A DNA stretch of 64,000 nucleotides from Candidatus Schekmanbacteria bacterium (GCA_016219965.1 JACRJM010000007.1:308294-372293); one strand, 5' to 3'; numbered from the stretch's first letter, positions 23,383 through 33,342 are shown. Made by a program: numbers and translations. Notes: generated by a model from the letters alone, not told the origin.

Positions 23383-24879
23383 TCAGAAATGAAAATTCGC
23401 CTCCATGTAGAAATAATCCGCATCGCTCTTGCCAAGAAAAAGGTCGTTCATCACATCGCCTCCGAAAAAATGACCGTAATACGCAGTAACGTCAAGATAC
23501 TTTGACACGTTCAAATTTGCAGAGATGTCTGCAAGATTTCCAACATATTGTCTGTCCATGCTCAGCCGCCCGATATAACCAAAGATATCACCTCTTTCCT
23601 GAGAAACCCCGCTACCAGAGTAAAGTCTGTCTTTTGCCTCATTAAGCCAGATAAAATGCCAGTCACTCCTGATTGTTAGATTGTCAAAAGGCTTTAATAT
23701 GAGCATACCGAAAAGATCTTTATTGTTCATGGCATTGTAAAAGGGAAACCGTGCATAAAGCCACGAAGAAGGAAGAATCTGAAAAAAAGTCTTGTGGTCA
23801 CTGTCTGAAGGATTTCCATCCCCCGAACTTACAAAATATCCTCCCCTTATCCACGGTTTAAGGGGAACCCCCGTCATCTGGTATCCAACTTCCGTGGCAA
23901 CGGCATAGGCTCCATGATCTTGTTCATACCAGTCGCCAAACTGGAATGCAGACCACAAGACCATATCAATTTCTCCGGGGCCAAACCCATAAATCCCAAC
24001 TGCATTGAACCCCAATGTATGTATTTCAATGTCTGCCTTTTCTGCGGGCAGCATAGTATTGTCAACTCTCTGTGATACCCTCCTGTCATCATCATAGTAT
24101 ATGTAGAAAAATCTCATCTCAGTATTTGGAATGAGAGAAGATTTTTTGATCGTAAAAGATGAATAGAAAAGATCAACATCTTCAATTGCCTCCTGGCCAT
24201 CCACATCAAATCCTCCTTCTGTCGGATGGGTTATGCCGGCAAGTACATTTACCATTCTATTGTCATAGGAAATCTCCCCGCCGTCAAAACTTCTGCTGAC
24301 AGCAGTCCAATCTATTGAGCTTATCAGCCTGTGCCCGATTCTTATGTTCTTGAGGAAATTGAATTTCGGGTTATCAGTCATAACTTCGAGCCCGTCAATA
24401 TAATCATAGCGACCGAACTTAGCAGAAATTCCCACACCAAAAGGATCTTTCAGATTAATGTAAGCGTTCTTCAAAAATACCCTGTGCGGTGCCTCCCCCT
24501 GCGACTGGTTATGAGCATAATAAATCGCACCAAGTCCGAGCGGGCCATATGGCGCCGGTGCAATAGAGCGCTCGGGAAGGTTGAAAAGGTGTATATACTC
24601 TCCTTTTACAACAACATCTATTTTCTTAGTATCAAGTTTCAGCCCAAGACGAGTCCTTTGAAAGAAAAATCCATACTGATTGTCATACCCGGGTTTCGGG
24701 TCGAACCAATCCCTGTATTCATAGCGCCATAGCATTTCGCCTGAAAATGACAATTTCCCCATATCTCCGGGAAATTTATAAATATCGATTTCTGAAAAAG
24801 CTGGTTTCAGCGGAAACATTAGTAATAGGAAAACAATTGCTGCAGCAATAAAGGTTGAACTGAAGCGTATCAGTCTCAT
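23383..24879 (-). CDS. Outer-membrane beta-barrel porin, alginate-export-like
   Basis: I choose the ATG at 24879, 5 nt after a GGGGGG Shine-Dalgarno; upstream GTG (24885) and ATG (24882) starts are too close to it. The protein (about 498 residues) has a Sec signal ending near PLKPAFSEID. A long series of alternating amphipathic strands follows, ending in aromatic residues (YFYMEANFHF), as outer-membrane barrels do. The start WRYEYRDWFDP, FFFQRTRLGLKLD resembles alginate-export/OprD-like barrels. It probably conducts small solutes or exports polymer. The divergent upstream region is shared with the cupin gene. Confidence 0.8.
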   Translation of the reverse strand: MRLIRFSSTFIAAAIVFLLLMFPLKPAFSEIDIYKFPGDMGKLSFSGEMLWRYEYRDWFDPKPGYDNQYGFFFQRTRLGLKLDTKKIDVVVKGEYIHLFNLPERSIAPAPYGPLGLGAIYYAHNQSQGEAPHRVFLKNAYINLKDPFGVGISAKFGRYDYIDGLEVMTDNPKFNFLKNIRIGHRLISSIDWTAVSRSFDGGEISYDNRMVNVLAGITHPTEGGFDVDGQEAIEDVDLFYSSFTIKKSSLIPNTEMRFFYIYYDDDRRVSQRVDNTMLPAEKADIEIHTLGFNAVGIYGFGPGEIDMVLWSAFQFGDWYEQDHGAYAVATEVGYQMTGVPLKPWIRGGYFVSSGDGNPSDSDHKTFFQILPSSWLYARFPFYNAMNNKDLFGMLILKPFDNLTIRSDWHFIWLNEAKDRLYSGSGVSQERGDIFGYIGRLSMDRQYVGNLADISANLNVSKYLDVTAYYGHFFGGDVMNDLFLGKSDADYFYMEANFHF

Positions 24880-25129
24880 CATCACCCCCCATTTTGACTA
24901 TCTCCACAGGATCGATAAAAAAAAGTTTTTGAACTTCGTAATCTTTTGGATAAGACTTCCCTCCAATTAAAAAGTTCCAGTTTTTTTATTCAGGTGAATT
25001 TTTCACTTAATTATGAAGCATATGATACTAATTTCATTTTTAATCTTCACTTCAAGGAAGTGGTAGGATAGAGTTTTACATGAAAAACAGAAATTAATAA
25101 CTTTAGTAGTTAAAGAAGGAGGGAATAAA

Positions 25130-25531
25130 ATGAAACTCATAGAAATACAACGGGTCAGCTCAGACTCGGACAACAGGGGGTTTGCTGCAAGACCTGTTGA
25201 TGAAAAAGAACTAAAGGCAGGACAGGTTTCAAATATACATATTGTCAGCATGAAACCGGGAGTGGTGCGCGGCAATCACTATCACATAAAGCAGAAGGAG
25301 AAGATCTGGCTTATCGGCGGCCCGTGCAAGGTTATTGCAAGGAACAGGAATACAGGAGAGACCGAAGAAGAAGTATTTGACGGAAATGAACAGATACTTC
25401 TTGTTATTCCGCCTGACATAAGCCATGCCATAAAAAATATCTCTGACAGAACAACTTATTTATTCTGCTACAGCAATTTCTCCCCTACTCCGGATGATAA
25501 GGATGTATTCAGGGACGAGCTTGTGAAATAA
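25130..25531 (+). CDS. Small cupin protein (FdtA/WxcM-like)
   Basis: The 133-residue single-domain protein has a cupin fold. Motif 1 is GNHYHIKQKEKIWLIGG (about 45-61) and motif 2 sits around IPPDISHAIKN (about 100-110). Its closest general match is sugar-nucleotide ketoisomerase/dTDP-sugar epimerase-like cupins, but the active-site details do not allow a firm call. A strong Shine-Dalgarno (GGAGGG) precedes the ATG. The 3' end overlaps the convergent AOR gene by 23 bp. Confidence 0.75.
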   Translation: MKLIEIQRVSSDSDNRGFAARPVDEKELKAGQVSNIHIVSMKPGVVRGNHYHIKQKEKIWLIGGPCKVIARNRNTGETEEEVFDGNEQILLVIPPDISHAIKNISDRTTYLFCYSNFSPTPDDKDVFRDELVK

Positions 25532-27440
25532 TAAGATCGCTTATGGATGGACATGTGCTGTCGGAGATTTTTCCGGCTTTTTCGAGAGCCTCTGCGACAT
25601 CTGAAAGACCAACCTCTTCGAGCCTCTTCTTGGTCGGGATTCCGTCTTTCGAGCAACCTCGATAAAAATAATATTCATCAAGCATACCGGGATGGTCAAT
25701 CTGATCCGTCTCGCCCCGCGTGGTTCCCTTCCGCAAGTCATCAGATCTCTTTAATCCGAGGAGCACATTATAACTTTTTTCCACCTGATAAGCCCTTTCA
25801 GCCGCCTCGAAAAGATGCGAAGGGTCAATCCCTGTGGCAGCCTCATAGATTTCCCCTATCTCTTCAAACATCATGAGAGGATCGCCGAATATGTTGGTTG
25901 AAGCAACAGGGACGAAACAGAATCCAAGAGAATCTATAAGCATCTTGAAATTCTCATGCCACCAGACAACGCGCCCTTTGGCAACAGGGCTCTTGTGGTC
26001 GCCTGCTTCCTCCGGGACATCTTTCCCGAATATCCTCTCCAGCATATCGCGCTGGTTTACAAGTGATGAGAAAGGATGCCCTTTCATATGGTCAGCTCCG
26101 CGCGGTCCAACAGCAGAGGCAAGCGCCATCGGAAGCATTCCTTTTCTCCTGTAAGGGAATGTCATTCCCTTTGTGTGGAATCCATATGGCTCGGCATCCG
26201 GGCCGATCCGTTTCACGGCATCAGGCATACTCTCTGCAAGCAGACCTCCAAAGCCTTCCCTTTTTGAAGTTTTCAAAATCAGATCTGATATGAGCTCGAC
26301 ATCCCCCCAGTTAAGCTCGACTCCGTCGGTGTCCTCAGTGCCGATGATGCCGCGCTGGAAACATTCCATTGCCATCGAGAGATTCCAGCCAAACTGCGTC
26401 ACATCCATACCTGCGCGGTTCACAAGGTCTGCAAGGTGAAAGAGTGACGGGAAATCATAGACCCCGATAAGTGGCCCCAGATTAACGTAATGCCCGAACT
26501 CAATTTTATCTCCGTGCTCACCTTTATATTTTCCTTCATCTACCTTCCATTTCTGAGAACATCCGACAGGGCATCTGTAACAACTGGATTTGCCGTCTTT
26601 GTATTTTGTAATGAAATCACCGAGGTCGTATTTCTCAAGATTTTCCGGGCTGATTTTAAGCTGATCATTATTGGCTGCTGCCTCTGCCCCAGCCTGTGCT
26701 ATGAGGATAAGCGTTCCATACTCTGCATTTGCACCTGTCTGCGGTCCTCCCGTCCATAGGTCCCCGTAAAATTTGGCAAGCTCATCAAACTTTTTCTTGT
26801 CCGCAACAGGTATATGTTCATTCCCTTTTACGATAACAGCCTTTAGTTTTTTTGAACCCATCACGCATCCCATACCTGCCCTGCCGTTTGCACTCACTCT
26901 TTGTGTGCCTGAAAAGATGCTTGCATATCTTACAAGGTTCTCTCCGGCAACCCCTATGCGGGCTGATTCGCACCTGCCGTACTTTTCCTGGATAGCATCA
27001 TCAGAAACATAGGTATCAAGCCCCCATATATCTTCAGCATCAATAATCTCAGGTTTCTTTCCCCTTTCAATTAAAAGCGACACAGGTTTTTCAGACTGTC
27101 CTTTGATGACGATATGGTCATAGCCTGCCTGCCTCATCCTTACTCCAAAAAAACCGCCCGCATTTGAGTCGCCAAAGATTCGCGTAAGAGGGCTTTTTGA
27201 CGTAACCGTGTAGCGCGTTGCGCAGGGAAATGTTGTTCCCACAAGAGGACCTGCACCGAAGATCAGAGGATTTTGAGGTGAGAGAGGATCAAGGTCAGGA
27301 TTGCTGCGCACTATATCATAGAACAGGCGGGCATTCACGCCTGAGCCGCCGATATAGTCCCGCAAGAGCTTCTCCGGCAATTCTTCTTCATTTATTTTAC
27401 CGCTTGAAAGGTCAACGTAGAGGATCTTGCCTTTATACAT
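25509..27440 (-). CDS. Tungsten-containing aldehyde:ferredoxin oxidoreductase (AOR)
   Basis: The 643-residue protein covers the full AOR family length. The N-terminal domain (1-205) has the tungstopterin-binding features (FGDSNAGGFFGVRMRQAG, SANGRAGMGCVMGSKKLKA). The [4Fe-4S] ligands are C287, C290 and C294 (CYRCPVGC) and C508 in the DSLGFC motif. AORs oxidise aldehydes to carboxylates with ferredoxin in the cytoplasm of anaerobes, or run in reverse. An aldo/keto reductase is divergently placed 112 bp away, which suits aldehyde handling. Substrate is unknown; tungsten rather than molybdenum is inferred from the family. Confidence 0.93.
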   Translation of the reverse strand: MYKGKILYVDLSSGKINEEELPEKLLRDYIGGSGVNARLFYDIVRSNPDLDPLSPQNPLIFGAGPLVGTTFPCATRYTVTSKSPLTRIFGDSNAGGFFGVRMRQAGYDHIVIKGQSEKPVSLLIERGKKPEIIDAEDIWGLDTYVSDDAIQEKYGRCESARIGVAGENLVRYASIFSGTQRVSANGRAGMGCVMGSKKLKAVIVKGNEHIPVADKKKFDELAKFYGDLWTGGPQTGANAEYGTLILIAQAGAEAAANNDQLKISPENLEKYDLGDFITKYKDGKSSCYRCPVGCSQKWKVDEGKYKGEHGDKIEFGHYVNLGPLIGVYDFPSLFHLADLVNRAGMDVTQFGWNLSMAMECFQRGIIGTEDTDGVELNWGDVELISDLILKTSKREGFGGLLAESMPDAVKRIGPDAEPYGFHTKGMTFPYRRKGMLPMALASAVGPRGADHMKGHPFSSLVNQRDMLERIFGKDVPEEAGDHKSPVAKGRVVWWHENFKMLIDSLGFCFVPVASTNIFGDPLMMFEEIGEIYEAATGIDPSHLFEAAERAYQVEKSYNVLLGLKRSDDLRKGTTRGETDQIDHPGMLDEYYFYRGCSKDGIPTKKRLEEVGLSDVAEALEKAGKISDSTCPSISDLIISQARP

Positions 27441-27552
27441 GAGCTTCTCCTATTTTTATTTGATATGACTGAAGATGTTTATTTATATAAAACTGATATA
27501 TCATTATAATCAAGTAATCAAAAAAATATATTTTGAATAAAAGGAAAAGGCC

Positions 27553-28497
27553 ATGAAATATAAAACACTTGGAAACAGCGGTCTTCATGTATCTGCGATA
27601 GGGCTCGGCACATGGGCAATCGGAGGGATGTTCTGGGGGAAATCAGATGATAAACAGTCAATAGGAGCAATTACGGCATCAATAGAGGCAGGTATCAATC
27701 TAATAGACACAGCGCCTGCCTACGGAGACGGCCACTCGGAAATAGTGGTCGGGAAGGCAATCAAAGGTAAAAGAGATAAGGTAATAATCGCAACCAAGTG
27801 CGGCATAGACACAAGAAAAGGATTTGCCTTTAACTTAAAGCCTGCAAGGGTGAGGGAGGAGGCGGAGGCATCTTTAAAACGTCTTGGAATTGACTGCATA
27901 GACATATACCAGTGCCATTGGCCGGATCCCAAAACACCGATCGAAGAAACCCTTGAAATGATGATGAAGCTCAAAACAGAAGGAAAGATCCGTCACATAG
28001 GAGTCTCAAACTTTGAAGTCCCGCTGCTTCAAGAGGCGGTCAAGGCTGCACCGATTGTAAGTCTACAGTCCCATTACTCATTGCTCGAGCGAAGCATTGA
28101 AAAGGAAATCATCCCGTTTTGCAGGGAGAACAATATAGGAATACTCACTTACGGCTCGCTTGCAAGCGGGATACTTACGGGTAAATATGACAAGCAACCA
28201 AAATTCAGTGCAGGAGATGCGAGAAACTTTTTCTATCCCTTCTACAAGGAACCCCTCTGGAGCAAAGCGCAGGCTTTAATAAGCGAGCTTAAAAAGATTG
28301 CAGATGAGCACGGTAAGCCTGTCTCTCATGTGGCATTGAACTGGCTTACCCAAAAGGCGGAAGTATCTTCAGCGCTTGTCGGGGCAAAAAACAAAGAGCA
28401 GGCGATAAACAATGCTGAAAGCTGTGATTGGGAACTTGGAGAAGCAGAGCTTAAATCAATAGAAAACGCTTACAGAAGAATATTTGCAGAGGGCTGA
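27553..28497 (+). CDS. Aldo/keto reductase
   Basis: The 314-residue TIM-barrel enzyme has the AKR signatures GLGTWAIGG, the catalytic Asp and Tyr region (LIDTAPAYGDGHSE), the catalytic Lys in IATKCG, and a C-terminal NADP-binding segment (LVGAKNKEQAINN). It would reduce aldehydes or ketones with NADPH. AAGGAAAAGG gives a ribosome binding site. It diverges from AOR, so the two could share control and act on a common aldehyde pool; this is inference. The C-terminus abuts the convergent SDR gene. Confidence 0.92.
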   Translation: MKYKTLGNSGLHVSAIGLGTWAIGGMFWGKSDDKQSIGAITASIEAGINLIDTAPAYGDGHSEIVVGKAIKGKRDKVIIATKCGIDTRKGFAFNLKPARVREEAEASLKRLGIDCIDIYQCHWPDPKTPIEETLEMMMKLKTEGKIRHIGVSNFEVPLLQEAVKAAPIVSLQSHYSLLERSIEKEIIPFCRENNIGILTYGSLASGILTGKYDKQPKFSAGDARNFFYPFYKEPLWSKAQALISELKKIADEHGKPVSHVALNWLTQKAEVSSALVGAKNKEQAINNAESCDWELGEAELKSIENAYRRIFAEG

Positions 28498-28499
28498 TG

Positions 28500-29417
28500 C
28501 TATGCTTCTTTTGCTCCGTTATGGATTTGCATGAAGAAATCCTTCAGATGGTGGTCACCATAGAGAGGCGCTGATAGATCCGGGATTGAACCGATAGCAA
28601 TGAAGAACCAGAGCATGTCGGCAAGATTTTTATTAATGGGTCTGGCAATAACGGAAATCACCTTAAGAAGCCATATAGGAATGTGCTTTATTTTAGGCGG
28701 CTTCGACTGGATATCAAATATCATCTTTGCAATCTGCGCATGGGTAAAAACTTCAGGACCTCCTATGGGAACATATTTATTCCACATGGACTCGTCTTTT
28801 ATTGCCTGCACAGAGCCATTTGCAAGATCCACTCCGTGAATTGGATTAAGCTTTGTCTGGCCATTGCCAAAAACAAAAGCAGTGCCGCGCTGCATCACGC
28901 TGTCATAAAGTTTGCGCATGTCATCGAAGAAACCGGTAGGCTCCATAACTGTCCAGCGCATACCAGATTTTTCAAGTTCTTTTCCAATAGCCTGCTTTGC
29001 CTGGGCAATTTTTACGTTCTTCGCCATCTCATTGCAGCCAACTGTTGATGTATAGATGAAATGTTTTACCCCGGCAGCTTTTGCCCTTTTGAGGATGTTC
29101 ATGTTTGCTTCGTAGTCAACCTCCCAGATGCTTGGCTTTTTCGCAAATGTCATAAAACCCACTGATGAAAAAACAACATCTATCCCATCACAGAGACCTT
29201 CAAGGGTTTCATTCTTGGTAGCTTCACCAACAAAGACATCATCGCAGAGAGCCCTCACCTTGAGGCGTTTTACATCTCTTGCAAGAGCGCGCACCCAAAA
29301 TCCCTGCAGCTTGCAGGATTCAACAATGAGGCTTCCAAGATAACCCGTAGCTCCTGCAACAAGAACTCTGATGGGCTTGTCCCCGCCCGGTACGTTGTTT
29401 GTTTCTTTTTCATTCAT
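28500..29417 (-). CDS. Atypical short-chain dehydrogenase, NAD(P)-binding NmrA-like
   Basis: The 305-residue protein begins with an extended Rossmann motif (VLVAGATGYLGSLIVESC). The segments VFSSVGF and FIYTSTVGCNEM lack the usual YxxxK active site. C-terminal helices include a hydrophobic stretch near 265-285. These traits fit atypical extended SDRs (NmrA-like, complex I NDUFA9-like), which bind NADP(H) but often act as sensors, isomerases or reductases. It is a single gene, divergent from the eIF2B-like operon. Confidence 0.8.
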   Translation of the reverse strand: MNEKETNNVPGGDKPIRVLVAGATGYLGSLIVESCKLQGFWVRALARDVKRLKVRALCDDVFVGEATKNETLEGLCDGIDVVFSSVGFMTFAKKPSIWEVDYEANMNILKRAKAAGVKHFIYTSTVGCNEMAKNVKIAQAKQAIGKELEKSGMRWTVMEPTGFFDDMRKLYDSVMQRGTAFVFGNGQTKLNPIHGVDLANGSVQAIKDESMWNKYVPIGGPEVFTHAQIAKMIFDIQSKPPKIKHIPIWLLKVISVIARPINKNLADMLWFFIAIGSIPDLSAPLYGDHHLKDFFMQIHNGAKEA

Positions 29418-29574
29418 AGTGCGTAACTTTTACCAAAAACCCATTCTGAATGCAATAGAAAATTGTTCAACATGGGAAATTTCCACAAAAAAAGTCAAAT
29501 TGCAAAAAGGATATTTTAAAAGTCATTTATCATTAAACTATGCTGGTTGTGATTTCTGTAATATATTTATAAAA

Positions 29575-30474
29575 ATGAATGACATGAATCGTAAAATAAA
29601 TAAAAATCTGGCTACCATCATCGGAGACAACACCTCCGGCTCTGCTGCAATCAGAGAAAGTTTGGCAGGGTTGTTTAAAGAGATACTATTGATTGAATCA
29701 ACATCTGACAGCGAAGCTGCCTCAATGCTGAGAGGTGCCGCTGAAAAAGCTTTTAAATCCCATCAGTCAATGGCTGCCATTTATCATTTATGCAAGTTTA
29801 TAAATACGCAGTTAAAAAACAAAACAAAAAAAACTCCGTTTAAAGCTTCTGTGCTTGGAGCGCTTGGTGCCTACTGTTCTAAAATCAGGACAGATGAAAA
29901 TAAACTTTTTGAGAATGGCGCAAAAATAATAAAAGATAAAATGGTCATCCTCACTTACAGCTACAGCACCGCTGTACTTCAAATCTTAAAGCTTGCTTCT
30001 TTGCAGGGGAAGAATTTCAGCGTCATCTGTCCGGAATCAAGGCCTGCCTTTGAAGGAGTAAGATTTGCAGAGGAGATTGCAAAACAAAAAATAAAAACCA
30101 CTCTCATAGTCGATGCCGCGATTTATGGAGCAATAAAATCCTGCGATATGATACTTGTAGGTGCAGACACAGTGACAACGGATGGTATTATAAACAAGAC
30201 CGGAACGGAATGGATCGCAACCTCGGCAAAGGCATTAAAGAAACCAGCCTATTCAGCATTCACAATTGAAAAGGTATTACCTTCTCCGCATTCAAAGAAA
30301 ATAAAAATACTAAACAAGCCATCTTATGAAGTGTATAAGGGGAAAGTAAAATCAATCGAAGTGGAAAACAGATATTTTGATATAACTCCACTTCACGAAT
30401 TCAGCGGATTTATAACTGAGATGGGAGCGATGACAGAAAAAGAGATTACCAATATTTTAAAAGGGCTAAAATAA
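29575..30474 (+). CDS. eIF2B alpha/beta/delta-like protein (sugar-phosphate isomerase family)
   Basis: I start it at the ATG at 29575 (299 residues). The open frame extends to 29371, but that part overlaps the divergent SDR gene and has no family similarity. Family landmarks are the Gly-rich/Ser loop ILTYSYSTAVL, the ICPESRPAFEG segment and the DMILVGADTV motif, as in eIF2B subunits, MtnA and ribose-1,5-bisphosphate isomerase. In bacteria members are usually aldose-ketose phosphate isomerases; the substrate is unclear here. No good Shine-Dalgarno is visible. It is first of four tightly spaced genes. Confidence 0.75.
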   Translation: MNDMNRKINKNLATIIGDNTSGSAAIRESLAGLFKEILLIESTSDSEAASMLRGAAEKAFKSHQSMAAIYHLCKFINTQLKNKTKKTPFKASVLGALGAYCSKIRTDENKLFENGAKIIKDKMVILTYSYSTAVLQILKLASLQGKNFSVICPESRPAFEGVRFAEEIAKQKIKTTLIVDAAIYGAIKSCDMILVGADTVTTDGIINKTGTEWIATSAKALKKPAYSAFTIEKVLPSPHSKKIKILNKPSYEVYKGKVKSIEVENRYFDITPLHEFSGFITEMGAMTEKEITNILKGLK

Positions 30475-30475
30475 A

Positions 30476-32206
30476 TTGGCTCAACTGCCATTAAAAAATA
30501 ATGCCAACATAGCAATAGTGGGCTCAGGTCCCGCAGGTTCAAGCTGTGCGATAAGGCTCCTTCAGCAGGCAAAGAAACGCGGTATCAATATTAATGTTAC
30601 GATGTATGAAGGAAAGGATTTCCAGGTCCATCATAACCAGTGCGTTGGAGTCCTTTCCCCGCCGCTCATAGAGATACTATCTGAAGAGCTGGACATAGAG
30701 CTCCCTCCAAACCTTTTCAAAAGAACCATTTACGCATATATGCTCCATTATGATGAAAGCGAGATACTCCTCGTTGATAAAGGCGATGCAGGGCTTACCA
30801 TTACAGTCCGCAGACTTGAATTTGACAGGTTTCTCCTTGAAACTGCACAAAAGCTCGGCGCAACTCTGATAAGGAGCAGGGTCAATTACATTGAATTCAT
30901 GACACCTGAAGAAGAGGCAGGGAGTGTGAGGATTTACTGCGACAGCGGGTATCTCAAGGCGGACTGCATGGTTGCCGCCTTTGGATTAGACAGCATGATG
31001 CTTACCGTGCTTGAGGATGCAACAAGAGGAGCCCGCCAGTACCACCGTCCGAAAAAAGTCTTAAAAACATACATAACAAAGATTCATTCGAGCCCCGTAG
31101 TTATGAGGCAAAAAATCGGGAATATCATCTATGCCTATGTCAAACCCCGAGAGATTCCAAGAATAGAGTTCGGCGCCATCTCTCCCAAAGGGGACCATGT
31201 CATAATCAATATCGCAGGGGAAAAAGTCACGTCGCTCGACATGGATATGTTTCTTTCACTCGAAGAAGTACGGGAGCACCTGCCTGACATAAACTATGGA
31301 GAGCTCAACTACTTTGAAGGGAGCTTTCCCACTGCGCCATCGCAGAATCCATATGGTGACCGTTATGTCGCAGTAGGTGACACAACGGGATGGATGCGGC
31401 CTTTCAAAGGAAAGGGAATCAATGTTGCCGTTACCACTGGGATAAGAGCGGCAGATGCGATTATCAATTACGGAGTCGGGAAGGACTCATTTGACAAGTA
31501 CGAGCTTAGCTGCAAGGACCTCCTTGATGACTATATTTACGGAGCAATGGTAAGGACGATATGCAACAAGGCAAGCGGACTATTCATGAGCTATCTCATG
31601 AATGTAGCGCTTGTAAACCCCATAATTTATGATGCGCTCTTTGATTCCGTGTCAGGGCAAAGGGCATATAAGGACATAATGAAAAGCATTCTGCGTCCTG
31701 AATTCGTAAAAAAAAGCGCTTCTATAATCTTAAAAAAATATATTAAAAGGGGGAGAAAAATGCATGAGATAATAATCCGGAATCTTTCCCGCGCAGATAT
31801 TGACGCAATAAGAAAAATAGATGAAAGAATAACGGGAAAACCGCAGGAGGCTTACTGGACAGGGAAGATAACCAAATATCTCTCTAGCGAGCCGGGTGCA
31901 TGCTTTGTAGCTGAGGTGGATAACAAGCTTGTGGGTTTTATCCTGGGAGATATAAGAGGATGGGAATATATGTCTCCTATATCCGGCTGGCTTGACATCA
32001 TAGGTGTAGATATTGACTATAGGAGTATGGGAATAGGGAAAAAACTTATCGATGCCTTGTTCGATTATTTCAAAAAAGCGGGGATAGAAGAGATTATTAC
32101 AATGGTAAGCTGGAATGATGTCGACCTTGTTGAGTATTTTCGCTCAACAGGATTTGAGAGGGGACAGTATATCAATATGATCAAAAAATTAGGAGATAAA
32201 CAATGA
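30476..32206 (+). CDS. Geranylgeranyl-reductase-like flavoprotein fused to a GNAT acetyltransferase
   Basis: The 576-residue protein is read from a TTG one base after the previous stop. Residues 1-415 form a FAD-dependent geranylgeranyl-reductase-family oxidoreductase (IAIVGSGPAGSSCA, then VGDTTGWMRPFKGKGI). Residues about 430-570 form a GNAT domain (VAEVDNKLVGFILGD, then IDYRSMGIGKKLIDALFDYF). An in-frame ATG at 31760 has its own strong Shine-Dalgarno (AAGGGGGAG), so the GNAT part may also be made separately. Reductases of this family saturate isoprenoid chains or act on related hydrophobic substrates. The next gene overlaps by 4 nt. Confidence 0.8.
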   Translation: MAQLPLKNNANIAIVGSGPAGSSCAIRLLQQAKKRGININVTMYEGKDFQVHHNQCVGVLSPPLIEILSEELDIELPPNLFKRTIYAYMLHYDESEILLVDKGDAGLTITVRRLEFDRFLLETAQKLGATLIRSRVNYIEFMTPEEEAGSVRIYCDSGYLKADCMVAAFGLDSMMLTVLEDATRGARQYHRPKKVLKTYITKIHSSPVVMRQKIGNIIYAYVKPREIPRIEFGAISPKGDHVIINIAGEKVTSLDMDMFLSLEEVREHLPDINYGELNYFEGSFPTAPSQNPYGDRYVAVGDTTGWMRPFKGKGINVAVTTGIRAADAIINYGVGKDSFDKYELSCKDLLDDYIYGAMVRTICNKASGLFMSYLMNVALVNPIIYDALFDSVSGQRAYKDIMKSILRPEFVKKSASIILKKYIKRGRKMHEIIIRNLSRADIDAIRKIDERITGKPQEAYWTGKITKYLSSEPGACFVAEVDNKLVGFILGDIRGWEYMSPISGWLDIIGVDIDYRSMGIGKKLIDALFDYFKKAGIEEIITMVSWNDVDLVEYFRSTGFERGQYINMIKKLGDKQ

Positions 32207-32772
32207 TATTAGGCCTTTGCGGAAGCGGAAGAAAAGAGGACAGCAACAGCGGTGCCATAGTTCAAGAAGTTTTAAAAGGAACAGGCGGAAAAACAGAACT
32301 TGTCTGGCTGATAGACCTGAACATCGGATATTGTACCGGGTGCATGCGATGCGCTTTCGAGGGAAACTGCTGGCAAAATGACGGAATGACTGAGCTTTAT
32401 AAAAAAATTATAGATTGCGAGGCTCTTGTCATAGGCTCACCCTGCTATTACGGAGATGTCTCAGGGCTTGTAAAAAGCATGATGGACAGGAGCATTGCCA
32501 TGGGCTACATGGGCATAGGGAAAGAGTCTGAAATGCCAATGCACGGCAGAAAACCTCTTGCCGGAAAACCTGCGGTGCTTGTTTCTGCTGTGGCAGGGCA
32601 TGGTGTAGAGAGAGCTCTTCAAACAATGGAAGGTTATGTGACTTTCAGCGAGATGAAACTGGTCGGAAAAATAGGCGCCATTGTCGGAATGGGAGATGTT
32701 AGAGAAAAGCCTGATGTAATGGCAGAAGCAAAAAATCTCGGCGGGAAAATAAAGGAAGCACTGAAGAAATGA
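32203..32772 (+). CDS. Iron-sulfur flavoprotein / NAD(P)H-dependent FMN reductase-like
   Basis: The 189-residue flavodoxin-fold protein has an FMN-binding start (GLCGSGRKEDSNSG) and the compact cysteine motif CTGCMRCAFEGNC (CX2CX2CX5C) that holds a [4Fe-4S] cluster in ISF-type flavoproteins. IGSPCYYGDVSG is the second FMN loop. ISF proteins shuttle electrons from ferredoxin to FMN. It overlaps its neighbours by 4 nt on each side, so it could reduce the flavin of the upstream reductase or the prenylated flavin linked to the next gene. Confidence 0.88.
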   Translation: MILGLCGSGRKEDSNSGAIVQEVLKGTGGKTELVWLIDLNIGYCTGCMRCAFEGNCWQNDGMTELYKKIIDCEALVIGSPCYYGDVSGLVKSMMDRSIAMGYMGIGKESEMPMHGRKPLAGKPAVLVSAVAGHGVERALQTMEGYVTFSEMKLVGKIGAIVGMGDVREKPDVMAEAKNLGGKIKEALKK

Positions 32773-33146
32773 CTAATAACTTTTCCATAGGAAGAGGAAG
32801 GGCAAAGTTAGATTTCTCTGTCATAATCCTTGGCAACGATATTTCCATATCGATTTCCGGAGGAACCAAACCGCATGTCGGAGCTGTTGCGTTAAGCATC
32901 CCGCGCCCAAGCTTAAAGAATAATGAAAAAATGAGCTCTACCACATCGCTCCTTGCAGTTACAGGGCACAAGGATGATGAAGTGGCAAAATCAGTAGCTG
33001 AAAAGGTTGCGTCATCGACAGGCAAAACCGTTGTGACCATCGCCGGCATCCATATAGACAACGCCTCGGTAAAGGAAATCGAGGCCATCAGGAAAAATGC
33101 AGAACTTGGAACTGGCAGGATAATTTCATCTTTCAATAATAAATAA
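32769..33146 (+). CDS. LpdD-like prenylated-flavin chaperone domain protein
   Basis: The 125-residue protein matches the small LpdD family: FSIGRGRAKLDFSVIILGND, then the signature GGTKPHVGAVALS. LpdD-type proteins accompany UbiD-like decarboxylases and are thought to help deliver the prenylated FMN made by UbiX. A UbiX gene lies 1.9 kb downstream, but no UbiD decarboxylase is seen in the window. It closes the four-gene operon. Assignment rests on the signature and length; partner is unknown. Confidence 0.7.
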   Translation: MTNNFSIGRGRAKLDFSVIILGNDISISISGGTKPHVGAVALSIPRPSLKNNEKMSSTTSLLAVTGHKDDEVAKSVAEKVASSTGKTVVTIAGIHIDNASVKEIEAIRKNAELGTGRIISSFNNK

Positions 33147-33342
33147 TAATCTATTTGTACTTATTATTTTCCAATCTCTATTTTCCTGCAGTTTATTTGC
33201 AACAATAAAATTCTTCTGATTTCTTTTTCCCTCTTTAGTTATTATCTTAATAATACTTTTTTAAATACTTTTATATTTACTATTTGAATTTAAGTATATT
33301 ACTATGTAATAAATATTTAATATATTCAAATAAAATTTTTCC

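Noticed and set aside
29371..29574. N-terminal extension of the eIF2B-like protein from the start at 29371
   Set aside because: The first 68 residues overlap the divergent SDR gene start and its promoter region and show no family similarity.
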